From the NCBI GenBank assembly GCA_001695595.3, contig MBPM02000267.1:1-43141 (forward strand): 43,141 bases of DNA. The letters run 5' to 3'. The stretch is from Plasmopara viticola. Lineage: Eukaryota; Oomycota; Peronosporomycetes; Peronosporales; Peronosporaceae. The notes beneath the pieces are model-generated. The model saw only the letters and a list, made by a program, of their open reading frames with translations. It was not told where the DNA came from and did no database searches. Below, piece after piece: positions 1-12,256 of this stretch. Within the stretch, counting starts at the first letter, position 1. Each line of letters opens with the position of its first letter. The translations under genes and the position numbers were made by a program.

Positions 1-3000
1 CTATCATTCTAGACGTGCGCAGACGCAATAGAGCCACAACTAAGCGTATATTCGCTCTTGTGAAGTGCTGAGATGATGTACGGCCATAGATACGTCCTTT
101 CTATCATTCTAGACGTGCGCAGACGCAATAGAGCCACAACTAAGCGAATATTCGCACCTTTGAAGTGCTGAGATCATGTATGGCCATTGATACGTCCTGT
201 CTATCATTCTAGACGTGCGCAGACGCAATAGAGCCACAACTAAGCGAATATTGCACCTTTGAAGTGCTGAGATGATGTACGGCCATAGATACGTCCTTTC
301 TATCATTCTAGACGTGCGCAGACGCAATAGAGCCACAACTAAGCGAATATTCGCACCTTTGAAGTGCTGAGATCATGTATGGCCATTGATACGTCCTTTC
401 TATCATTCTAGACGTGCGCAGACGCAATAGAGCCACAACTAAGCGTATATTCGCTCTTTGAAGTGCTGAGATCATGTATGGCCATAGATACGTCCTTTCT
501 ATCATTCTAGACGTGCGCAGACGCAATAGAGCCACAACTAAGCGAATTCGCACCTTGAAGTGCTGAGATGATGTACGGCCATAGATACGTCCTTTCTATC
601 ATTCTAGACGTGCGCAGACGCAATAGAGCCACAACTAAGCGAATATTGCACCTTTGAAGTGCTGAGATGATGTACGGCCATAGATACGTCCTTTCTATCA
701 TACTAGACGTGCGCAGACGCAATAGAGCCACAACTAAGCGAATATTCGCACCTTTGAAGTGCTGAGATGATGTACGGCCATAGATACGTCCTTTCTATCA
801 TTCTAGACGTGCGCAGACGCAATAGAGCCACAACTAAGCGAATATTCGCTCTTTTGAAGTGCTGAGATGATGTACGGCCATAGATACGTCCTTTCTATCA
901 TTCTAGACGTGCGCAGACGCAATAGAGCCACAACTAAGCGAATATTCGCACCTTTGAAGTGCTGAGATCATGTATGGCCATTGATACGTCCTTCTATCAT
1001 TCTAGACGTGCGCAGACGCAATAGAGCCACAACTAAGCGATATTCGCACTTTGAAGTGCTGAGATGATGTACGGCCATAATACGTCCTTTCTATCATTCT
1101 AGACGTGCGCAGACGCAATAGAGCCACAACTAAGCGAATTTGCACCTTTGAAGTGCTGAGATCATGTATGGCCATTGATACGTCCTGTCTATCATTCTAG
1201 ACGTGCGCAGACGCAATAGAGCCACAACTAAGCGAATATTCGCTCTTGAAGTGCTGAGATGATGTACGGCCATAGATACGTCCTTTCTATCATACTAGAC
1301 GTGCGCAGACGCAATAGAGCCACAACTAAGCATGATATTTGCACCTTTGAAGTGCTGAGATGATGTACGGCCATAGATACGTCCTTTCTATCATACTAGA
1401 CGTGCGCAGACGCAATAGAGCCACAACTAAGCGTATATTCGCACCTTTGAAGTGCTGAGATGATGTACGGCCATAGATACGTCCTTTCTATCATTCTAGA
1501 CGTGCGCAGACGCAATAGAGCCACAACTAAGCGAATATTTGCACCTTTGAAGTGCTGAGATGATGTACGGCCATTGATACGTCCTTTCTATCATTCTAGA
1601 CGTGCGCAGACGCAATAGAGCCACAACTAAGCGAATATTCGCTCTCTTGAAGTGCTGAGATGATGTACGGCCATAGATACGTCCTTTCTATCATACTAGA
1701 CGTGCGCAGACGCAATAGAGCCACAACTAAGCGAATATTCGCTCTTGTGAAGTGCTGAGATGATGTACGGCCATAGATACGTCCTTTCTATCATACTAGA
1801 CGTGCGCAGACGCAATAGAGCCACAAACTAAGCGTATATTCGCTCTTTGAAGTGCTGAGATGATGTACGGCCATAGATACGTCCTTTCTATCATTCTAGA
1901 CGTGCGCAGACGCAATAGAGCCACAACTAAGCGTATTTCGCTTTGAAGTGCTGAGATGATGTACGGCCATAGATACGTCCTTTCTATCATTCTAGACGTG
2001 CGCAGACGCAATAGAGCCACAACTAAGCGAATATTTGCACCTTTGAAGTGCTGAGATGATGTACGGCCATTGATACGTCCTTTCTATCATTCTAGACGTG
2101 CGCAGACGCAATAGAGCCACAACTAAGCGAATATTCGCTCTCTTGAAGTGCTGAGATGATGTACGGCCATAGATACGTCCTTTCTATCATTAGACGTGCG
2201 CAGACGCAATAGAGCCACAACTAAGCGAATTCGCTCTTTGAAGTGCTGAGATGATGTACGGCCATAGATACGTCCTTTCTATCATTCTAGACGTGCGCAG
2301 ACGCAATAGAGCCACAACTAAGCGTATTTCGCTCTTGTGAAGTGCTGAGATGATGTACGGCCATAGATACGTCCTTTCTATCATTCTAGACGTGCGCAGA
2401 CGCAATAGAGCCACAACTAAGCGAATATTTGCACCTTTGAAGTGCTGAGATCATGTAGGCCATTACGTCCTTTCTATCATTCTAGACGTGCGCAGACGCA
2501 ATAGAGCCACAACTAAGCGAATATTCGCCCTTTAAGTGCTGAGATGATGTACGGCCATAGATACGTCCTTTCTATCATTCTAGACGTGCGCAGACGCAAT
2601 AGAGCCACAACTAAGCGAATATTCGCACTTTGAAGTGCTGAGATGATGTACGGCCATAGATACGTCCTGTCTATCATACTAGACGTGCGCAGACGCAATA
2701 GAGCCACAACTAAGCGTATATTCGCTTCTTTGAAGTGCTGAGATGATGTACGGCCATAGATACGTCCTTTCTATCATTCTAGACGTGCGCAGACGCAATA
2801 GAGCCACAACTAAGCGAATATTCGCACCTTTGAAGTGCTGAGATATGTACGGCCATAGATACGTCCTTCTATCATTCTAGACGTGCGCAGACGCAATAGA
2901 GCCACAACTAAGCGAATATTTGCTCGCTTGAAGTGCTGAGATGATGTACGGCCATAGATACGTCCTTTCTATCATTCTAGACGTGCGCAGACGCAATAGA

Positions 3001-6000
3001 GCCACAACTAAGCGAATATTCGCCTTTGAAGTGCTGAGATGATGTACGGCCATATACGTCCTTTCTATCATACTAGACGTGCGCAGACGCAATAGAGCCA
3101 CAACTAAGCGAATATTCGCCTTTGAAGTGCTGAGATGATGTACGGCCATAGATACGTCCTTTCTATCATTCTAGACGTGCGCAGACGCAATAGAGCCACA
3201 ACTAAGCGAATATTCGCTCTCTTGAAGTGCTGAGATGATGTACGGCCATAGATACGTCCTTTTATCATACTAGACGTGCGCAGACGCAATAGAGCCACAA
3301 CTAAGCGTGAATTCGCTCTTGTGAAGTGCTGAGATGATGTACGGCCATAGATACGTCCTTTCTATCATTCTAGACGTGCGCAGACGCAATAGAGCCACAA
3401 CTAAGCGAATATTTGCACCGTTTAAGTGCTGAGATCATGTATGGCCATTGATACGTCCTGTTTATCATTCTAGACGTGCGCAGACGCAATAGAGCCACAA
3501 CTAAGCGAATATTCGCTCTTAAGTGCTGAGATGATGTACGGCCATAGATACGTCCTTTCTATCATTCTAGACGTGCGCAGACGCAATAGAGCCACAACTA
3601 AGCGAATTCGCTCTTGTGAAGTGCTGAGATGATGTACGGCCGTTGATACGTTCGTCTATCATACTAGACGTGCGCAGACGCAATAGAGCCACAACTAAGC
3701 GAATATTCGCTCATTTGAAGTGCTGAGATGATGTACGGCCATAGATACGTCCTTTCTATCATTCTAGACGTGCGCAGACGCAATAGAGCCACAACTAAGC
3801 GATATTCGCACTTTGAAGTGCTGAGATATGTACGGCCATAGATACGTCCTTCTATCATTCTAGACGTGCGCAGACGCAATAGAGCCACAAACTAAGCGTA
3901 TATTCGAACCTTTGAAGTGCTGAGATGATGTACGGCCATAGATACGTCCTTTCTATCATTCTAGACGTGCGCAGACGCAATAGAGCCACAACTAAGCGAA
4001 TATTCGCCCTTTGAAGTGCTGAGATGATGTACGGCCATAGATACGTCCTTTCTATTATACTAGACGTGCGCAGACGCAATAGAGCCACAACTAAGCGAAT
4101 ATTTGCTCGCCTTTGAAGTGCTGAGATGATGTACGGCCATAGATACGTCCTTTCTATCATACTAGACGTGCGCAGACGCAATAGATCCACAACTCAGCGA
4201 ATATTCGCTCATTTGAAATGCTGAGATGATGTACGGCCATAGATACGTCCTTTCTATCATACTAGACGTGCGCAGACGCAATAGAGCCACAAACTAAGCG
4301 TAATTCGCTCTTTGAAGTGCTGAGATGATGTACGGCCATAGATACGTCCTTTCTATCATTCTAGACGTGCGCAGACGCAATAGAGCCACAACTAAGCGTA
4401 TTTCGCTTTGAAGTGCTGAGATGATGTACGGCCATAGATACGTCCTTTCTATCATTCTAGACGTGCGCAGACGCAATAGAGCCACAACTAAGCGAATATT
4501 TGCACCTTTGAAGTGCTGAGATGATGTATGGCCATTGATACGTCCTGTCTATCATTCTAGACGTGCGCAGACGCAATAGAGCCACAACTAAGCGAATATT
4601 CGCCCTTTGAAGTGCTGAGATGATGTACGGCCATAGATACGTCCTTTCTATCATACTAGACGTGCGCAGACGCAATAGAGCCACAACTAAGCGAATATTC
4701 GCTCTCTTGAAGTGCTGAGATGATGTACGGCCATAGATACGTCCTTTCTATCATTCTAGACGTGCGCAGACGCAATAGAGCCACAACTAAGCGAATATTC
4801 GCTCTTTTGAAGTGCTGAGATCATGTACGGCCATAGATACGTCCTTTCTATCATTCTAGACGTGCGCAGACGCAATAGAGCCACAACTAAGCGAATATTT
4901 GCACCTTTGAAGTGCTGAGATCATGTACGGCCATAGATACGTCCTTTCTATCATTCTAGACGTGCGCAGACGCAATAGAGCCACAACTAAGCGAATATTC
5001 GCTCTCTTGAAGTGCTGAGATGATGTACGGCCATAGATACGTCCTTTCTATCATTCTAGACGTGCGCAGACGCAATAGAGCCACAACTAAGCGATATTGC
5101 ACCTTTGAAGTGCTGAGATGATGTACGGCCATAGATACGTCCTTTCTATCATACTAGACGTGCGCAAACGCAATAGAGCCACACAGTGAATATCCGCACC
5201 TTTGAAGTGCTGAGATGATGATCGGCCATAGATACGTCCTTTCTATCATTCTAGACGTGCGCAGACGCAATAGAGCCACAACTAAGCGAATATTCGCTCT
5301 TTGAAATTGCTGAGATGATGTACGGCTATAGATACGTCCTTTCTATCATTATAGACGTGCGCAGACGCAATAGAGCCACAACTAAGCGAATATTCGCTCT
5401 TGTGAAGTGCTGAGATGATGTACGGCCATAGATACGTCCTTTCTATCATTCTAGACGTGCGCAGACGCAATAGAGCCACAACTAAGCGTATATTCGCTCT
5501 TGTGAAGTGCTGAGATGATGTACGGCCATAGATACGTCCTTTCTATCATTCTAGACGTGCGCAGACGCAATAGAGCCACAACTAAGCGAATATTTGCACC
5601 TTGAAGTGCTGAGATCATGTACGGCCATTGATACGTCCTTTCTATCATATTAGACGTGCGCAACGCAATAGAGCCACAACTAAGCGAATATTGCACTTTG
5701 AAGTGCTGAGATGATGTACGGCCATAGATACGTCCTTTCTATCAATCTAGACGTGCGCAGACGCAATAGAGCCACAACTAAGCGTATATTTGCACCTTTG
5801 AAGTGCTGAGATGATGTACGGCCATAGATACGTCCTTTCTATCATTCTAGACGTGCGCAGACGCAATAGAGCCACAACTAAGCGAATATTTGCACCTTTG
5901 AAGTGCTGAGATCATGTATGGCCATTGATACGTCCTTTCTATCATTCTAGACGTGCGCAGACGCAATAGAGCCACAACTAAGCGAATATTCGCTCTCTTG

Positions 6001-9000
6001 AAGTGCTGAGATGATGTACGGCCATAGATACGTCCTCTTTATCATTCTAGACGTGCGCAGACGCAATAGAGCCACAACTAAGCGAATATTCGCTCTTTGA
6101 AGTGCTGAGATGATGTACGGCCATAGATACGTCCTTTCTATCATTCTAGACGTGCGCAGACGCAATAGAGCCACAACTAAGCGATATTGCACCTTTGAAG
6201 TGCTGAGATCATGTACGGCCATAGATACGTCTTCTATCATTCTAGACGTGCGCAGACGCAATAGAGCCACAAAAGCGAATATTTGCACCTTTGAAGTGCT
6301 GAGATGATGTACGGCCATAGATACGTCCTTTCTATCATTCTAGACGTGCGCAGCGCAATAGAGCCACAACTAAGCGAATATTCGCTCTTTTGAAGTGCTG
6401 AGATGATGTACGGCCATAGATACGTCCTTTCTATCATTAGACGTGCGCAGACGCAATAGAGCCACAACTAAGCGAATTTCGCTCTTGTGAAGTGCTGAGA
6501 TGATGTACGGCCATAGATACGTCCTTTCTATCATACTAGACGTGCGCAGACGCAATAGAGCCACAACTAAGCGAATATTGCACCTTTGAAGTGCTGAGAT
6601 GATGTACGGCCATAGATACGTCCTTTCTATCATTCTAGACGTGCGCAGACGCAATAGAGCCACAACTAAGCGATATTGCACCTTTGTGTGTGATGTATGG
6701 CCATTGATACGTCCTTTCTATCATTCTAGACGTGCGCAGACGCAATAGAGCCACAACTAAGCGATATTTGCACCTTTGAAGTGCTGAGATGATGTACGGC
6801 CATAGATACGTCCTTTCTCATACTAGACGTGCGCAGACGCAATAGAGCCACAACTAAGCGTATATTCGCTCTTTGAAGTGCTGAGATGATGTACGGCCAT
6901 AGATACGTCCTTTCTATCATACTAGACGTGCGCAGACGCAATAGAGCCACAACTAAGCGTATATTCGCTCTTGAAGTGCTGAGATGATGTACGGCCATAG
7001 ATACGTCCTTTCTATCATTCTAGACGTGCGCAGACGCAATAGAGCCACAACTAAGCGATATTCGCACCTTTGAAGTGCTGAGATGATGTATGGCCATAGA
7101 TACGTCCTTTCTATCATTCTAGACGTGCGCAGACGCAATAGAGCCACAACTAAGCGAATATTCGCACCTTTGAAGTGCTGAGATCATGTACGGCCATAGA
7201 TACGTCCTTTCTATCATTCTAGACGTGCGCAGACGCAATAGAGCCACAACTAAGCGATATTTGCACCTTTGAAGTGCTGAGATCATGTATGGCCATTGAT
7301 ACGTCCTTTCTATCATTCTAGACGTGCGCAGACGCAATAGAGCCACAACTAAGCGAATATTGCACCTTTGAAGTGCTGAGATGATGTACGGCCATAGATA
7401 CGTCCTTTCTATCATTCTAGACGTGCGCAGACGCAATAGAGCCACAACTAAGCGAATATTGCACCTTTGAAGTGCTGAGATGATGTACGGCCATAGATAC
7501 GTCCTTCTATCATTCTAGACGTGCGCAGACGCAATAGAGCCACAACTAAGCGTGAATTCGCTCTTGTGAAGTGCTGAGATCATGTACGGCCATAGATACG
7601 TCCTTTCTATCATTCTAGACGTGCGCAGACGCAATAGAGCCACAACTAAGCGTATTTCGCTCTTTGAAGTGCTGAGATCATGTATGGCCATTGATACGTC
7701 CTGTCTATCATTCTAGACGTGCGCAGACGCAATAGAGCCACAACTAAGCGAATATTCGCTCATTTGAAATGCTGAGATGATGTACGGCCATAGATACGTC
7801 CTTTCTATCATACTAGACGTGCGCAGACGCAATAGAGCCACAACTAAGCGAATATTCGCTCTTTTGAAGTGCTGAGATGATGTACGGCCATAGATACGTC
7901 CTTTCTATCATTCTAGACGTGCGCAGACGCAATAGAGCCACAACTAAGCGATATCGCACCTTTGAAGTGCTGAGATGATGTACGGCCATAATACGTCCTT
8001 TCTATCATTCTAGACGTGCGCAGACGCAATAGAGCCACAACTAAGCGAATATTTGCACCTTTGAAGTGCTGAGATCATGTATGGCCATTGATACGTCCTG
8101 TCTATCATTCTAGACGTGCGCAGACGCAATAGAGCCACAACTAAGCGAATATTTGCACCTTTGAAGTGCTGAGATGATGTACGGCCATAGATACGTCCTT
8201 TCTATCATTCTAGACGTGCGCAGACGCAATAGAGCCACAACTAAGCGAATATTCGCTCTTTGAAGTGCTGAGATGATGTACGGCCATAGATACGTTTTCT
8301 ATCATTCTAGACGTGCGCAGACGCAATAGAGCCACAACTAAGCGAATATTCGCTCTTGTGAAGTGCTGAGATGATGTACGGCCATAGATACGTCCTTTCT
8401 ATCATTCTAGACGTGCGCAGACGCAATAGAGCCACAACTAAGCGAATATTCGCTCTTTGAAGTGCTGAGATGATGTACGGCCATAGATACGTCCTTTCTA
8501 TCATTCTAGACGTGCGCAGACGCAATAGAGCCACAACTAAGCGAATATTTGCACCTTTGAAGTGCTGAGATGATGTACGGCCATTGATACGTCCTGTCTA
8601 TCATTCTAGACGTGCGCAGACGCAATAGAGCCACCTAAGCGAATATTGCACCTTTGAAGTGCTGAGATGATGTACGGCCATAGATACGTCCTTTCTACAT
8701 TCTAGACGTGCGCAGACGCAATAGAGCCACAACTAAGCGAATATTCGCTCTTTGAAATTGCTGAGATGATGTACGGCCATAGATACGTCCTTTCTATCAT
8801 TCTAGACGTGCGCAGACGCAATAGAGCCACAACTAAGCGTATTCGCTCTTGAAGTGCTGAGATCATGTACGGCCATAGATACGTCCTTTCTATCATACTA
8901 GACGTGCGCAGACGCAATAGAGCCACAACTAAGCGTATATTCGCTCTTGTGAAGTGCTGAGATGATGTACGGCCATTACGTCCTTTCTATCATTCTAGAC

Positions 9001-10010
9001 GTGCGCAGACGCAATAGAGCCACAACTAAGCGAATATTCGCTCTTTGAAGTGCTGAGATGATGTACGGCCATAGATACGTCCTTTCTATCATTCTAGACG
9101 TGCGCAGACGCAATAGAGCCACAACTAAGCGAATATTCGCTCGTTTGAAGTGCTGAGATGATGTACGGCCATAGATACGTCCTTTCTATCATACTAGACG
9201 TGCGCAGACGCAAAGAGCCACAAATAAGCGTATATTCGCTCTTTGAAGTGCTGAGATGATGTACGGCCATAGATACGTCCTTTCTATCATTCTAACGTGC
9301 GCAGACGCAATAGAGCCACAACTAAGCGAATATTTGCCCGAAGTGCTGAGATGATGTATGGCCATAGATACGTCCTTATCATTCTAGACGTGCGCAGACG
9401 CAATAGAGCCACAACTAAGCGAATATTCGCTCTTTGAAGTGCTGAGATGATGTACGGCCATAGATACGTCCTTCTATCATTCTAGACGTGCGCAGACGCA
9501 AAGAGCCACAACTAAGCGTATATTCGCTCCATTGAAGTGCTGAGATGATGTACGGCCATAGATACGTCCTTTCTATCATTCTAGACGTGCGCAGACGCAA
9601 TAGAGCCACAACTAAGCGAATATTTGCACCTTTGAAGTGCTGAGATGATGTATGGCCATTGATACGTCCTGTCTATCATTCTAGACGTGCGCAGACGCAA
9701 TAGAGCCACAAAAGCGAATATTCGCTACTTTGAAGTGCTGAGATGATGTACGGCCATGATACGTCCTTTTATCATTCTAGACGTGCGCAGACGCAATAGA
9801 GCCACAAACTAAGCGTATATCTGACCCTTTGAAGTGCTGAGATGATGTACGGCCATAGATACGTCCTTCTATCATTCTAGACGTGCGCAGACCACAACTA
9901 AGCGTATTTCGCTCTTGTGAAGTGCTGAGATGATGTACTGGCCATTGATACGTCCTTCTATCATTCTAGACGTGCGCAGACGCAATAGAGCCACAAAAAG
10001 CGACCTTTGA
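1..10010 (-). repeat. Indel-rich outer part of the left array
   Basis: Monomers here share a strong consensus with few substitutions but carry many 1-10 bp deletions, so spacing drifts between about 88 and 100 bp. Examples are a missing base in CCATAATACGTCC near 1,075, GTAGGCCATTACGTCC near 2,455, GTACGGCCATTACGTCC near 8,968 and CTTTGTGTGTGATGTATGG near 6,681. Type B-like units (CATGTATGGCCATTGATACG) are scattered irregularly, for example near 175, 370, 970, 1,160, 3,440, 4,525, 5,915 and 8,080, with no obvious fixed period. The linker is the most variable part: forms include AGCGAATATTCGCTC, AGCGTATATTCGCTC, AGCGATATTGCACC and AGCGTATTTCGC. No coding gene is supported. Confidence 0.9.
9885..10010 (-). 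repeat. Two internally deleted monomers at the edge of the strict 100-bp zone
   Basis: At 9,886-9,905 the text runs GCAGACCACAACTAAG where the consensus has GCAGACGCAATAGAGCCACAACTAAG, a 10-bp deletion of GCAATAGAGC. In the next copy, CCACAAAAAGCGACCTTTG at about 9,991-10,009 lacks the central AATATTCGC of the palindromic linker. To the right of these two copies the array keeps an exact 100-bp phase up to the junction. They may be real deletions or consensus errors. Confidence 0.75.
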
Positions 10011-11855
10011 AGTGCTGAGATCATGTATGGCCATTGATACGTCCTGTCTATCATTCTAGACGTGCGCAGACGCAATAGAGCCGCAACTAAGCGAATATTC
10101 GCTCTTTTGAAGTGCTGAGATGATGTACGGCCATAGATACGTCCTTTCTATCATACTAGACGTGCGCAGACGCAATAGAGCCACAACTAAGCGAATATTC
10201 GCTCTTGTGAAGTGCTGAGATGATATACGGCCATAGATACGTCCATTCTATCATTCTAGACGTGCGCAGACGCAATAGAGCCACAACTAAGCGTATATTC
10301 GCTCTTGTGAAGTGCTGAGATCATGTATGGCCTTTGATGCGTCCTGTCTATCATTCTAGACGTGCGCAGACGCAATAGAGCCACAACTAAGCGAATATTC
10401 GCTCTTTGAAATTGCTGAGATGATGTACGGCTATAGATACGTCCTTTCTATCATACTAGACGTGCGCAGACGCAATAGAGCCACAACTAAGCGAATATTC
10501 GCTCTTGTGAAGTGGTGAGATGATGTACGGCCATAGATACGTTCTTTCTATCATTCTAGACGTGCGCAGACGCAATAGAGCCACAACTAAGCGAATATTC
10601 GCTCTTGTGAAGTGCTGAGATGATATACGGCCATAGATACGTTCTTTCTATCATTCTAGACGTGCGCAGACGCAATAGAGCCACAACCAAGCGAATATTC
10701 GCTCTTGTGAAGTGCTGAGATGATGTACGGCCATAGATACGTCCTTTCTATCATTCTAGACGTGCGCAGACGCATTAGAGCCACAACAAAGCGAATATTT
10801 GCACCTTTGAAGTGCTAAGATCATGTATGGCCATTGATACGTCCTGTCTCTCATTCTAGACGTGCGCAAACGCAATAGAGCCACAACTAAGCGAATACTT
10901 GCACCTTTCAAGTGATGAGATGATGTACGGCCATAGATACGTCCTTTCTACCATTCTAGACGTGCGCAGACGCAATAGAGCCGCAACTAAGCAAATATTC
11001 GCTCTTTTGAAGTGCTGAGATGATGTACGGCCATAGATACGTCCTTTCTATCATTATAGACGTGCGCAAACGCAATAGAGCCACAACTAAGCGTATATTC
11101 GCTCTTGTGACGTGCTGAGATCATGTACGGCCATAGATACGTCCTTTCTATCATTTTAGACGTGCGCAGACGCAATAGAGCCACAACTAAGCGAATATTT
11201 GCACCGTTCAAGTACTGAGATCATGTATGGCCATTGTTACGTCCTGACTATCATTCTAGACGTGCACAGACGCAATAGAGCCACAACTAAGCGAATATTC
11301 GCCCTCTTAGAGGGCTGAGATGATGTACGGCCATAGATACGTCCATTCTATCATACTAGGCGTGCGCAGACGCAAAAGAGCCACAAATAAGCGTATATTC
11401 GCTCTTGTGAAGTTTTGAGATGATGTACGGCCATAGGTACGTCCTTTCTATCATTCAAGACGTGCGCAGACGCAATAGAGCCACGACTAAGCGAATATTT
11501 GCACCTTTGAAGTGCTGAGATCATGTATGGCCATTGATACGTCCTGTCTATCATTCTAGACGTGCGCAGACGCAATAGAGCCACAAAAAAGCAAATATTC
11601 GCTAACTTGAAGTGCTGAGATGATGTACGGCCATCGATACGTCCTTTTTATCATACTAGACGTGCGCAGACGCAATAGAGCCACAACTAAGCGTATATTT
11701 GCACCTTTGAAGTGCTGAGATCATGTATGGCCATAGATACGTCCTTTCTATCATTCTAGACGAGCGCAGACGCAATAGAGCCACAACGAAGCGAATACTT
11801 GCACCTTTGAAGTGCTGAGATCATGTATGGCCATAGATACGTCCTGTCTATCATT
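10011..11855 (-). repeat. Strictly 100-bp periodic, substitution-rich part of the left array next to the junction
   Basis: The same monomer positions recur exactly every 300 bp. CCACAACTAA or a one-to-few-base variant starts at 10,081, 10,381, 10,681, 10,981, 11,281 and 11,581, and TCATGTATGG at 10,021, 10,321, 11,221, 11,521 and 11,821. About 18 monomers therefore pass with no net insertion or deletion, unlike the DNA further left. Point substitutions are common instead: GCCGCAACTAAG at 10,080, TTTGATGCGTCC near 10,333, AGTGGTGAG near 10,512, AGTGATGAG near 10,911, TTAGAGGGCTGAG near 11,307, CACGACTAAG near 11,482 and GACGAGCGC near 11,759. I infer a remnant of older array that escaped recent homogenisation. 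Type B-like units fall near 10,320, 10,820, 11,220 and 11,520, at spacings of 500, 400 and 300 bp. Confidence 0.88.
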
Positions 11856-11890
11856 GTTTTGGCTCTATTGCGTCTGCGCACGTCTAGAAT
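11846..11890. other. Head-to-head orientation switch between the two arrays
   Basis: Minus-strand monomers run through GTCCTGTCTATCATT, ending at 11,855. The next bases, GTTTTGGCTCTATTGCG from 11,856, are the + strand monomer starting at its GTTGTGGCTCTATTGCG segment with one substitution. On the left the expected continuation (CTAGACGTGCGC through GAGCCACAAC, about 32 bp) is missing; on the right the first 13 or so bases of the unit are missing. The join has no spacer and at most about 2 bp of ambiguity (TT). Monomers point away from the junction on both sides, so the whole window is an imperfect inverted repeat. The first monomers on the two sides are not mirror copies: the left one is B-like with GACAGG, CATACATGATCTC and GGTGCAAGTATTCGC, while the right one is A-like with GAAAGG, GTACATCATCTC and GCGAGCGAATATTCGC. 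Confidence 0.93.
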
Positions 11891-12256
11891 GATAGAAAGG
11901 ACGTATCTATGGCCGTACATCATCTCAGCACTTCAAGCGAGCGAATATTCGCTTGGTTGTGGCTCTATTGCGTTCGCGCACGTCTAGTATAATAGAAAGG
12001 ACGAATCGATGGCCGTACATGATCTCAGCACTTCAAGCGAGCGAATATTCGCTTAGTTGTGGCTCTATTGCGTCTGCGCACGTCTAGAATGATAGAAAGG
12101 ACGTATCTATGGCCGTACATCATCTCAGTACTTTACAAGAGCGAATTTACGCTTAATTGTGGCTCTATTGCGTCTGCGCACGTCTAGTATGATAGAAAGG
12201 ACGTATCGATGGCCGTACATCATCTCAGCACTTCAAAGGTGCGAATATTCGCTTTG

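Larger units (their letters stand above)
1..11855 (-). repeat. Left satellite array, about 100-bp monomers on the minus strand
   Basis: A continuous head-to-tail tandem array of roughly 120 copies of one 95-100 bp monomer. On the + strand each copy reads CTATCATTCTAGACGTGCGC, AGACGCAATAGAGCCACAAC, TAAGCGAATATTCGC, then a short variable piece, GAAGTGCTGAGAT, and GATGTACGGCCATAGATACG. This is the exact reverse complement of the unit right of 11,856. The window starts inside a monomer, so the array extends leftwards. No unique DNA, transposon or gene interrupts it. Variation is mostly in the linker between GAAGTGCTGAG and GAGCCACAACTAAG, plus two diagnostic segments (CATTCTAG or CATACTAG; GATGATGTACGGCCATAG or GATCATGTATGGCCATTG). 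Function is not visible in the sequence. By analogy with satellites in general it is probably heterochromatic. I do not recognise the family. Confidence 0.97.

Noticed and set aside
6110..6307. Plus-strand open frame inside the left array
   Set aside because: It is the antisense reading of satellite monomers, opened by local indels; no independent coding signal.
11846..11890. Transposon or viral terminal inverted repeat at the orientation switch
   Set aside because: Sequence on both sides is ordinary satellite monomer; no target-site duplication, terminal motif or internal element is visible.
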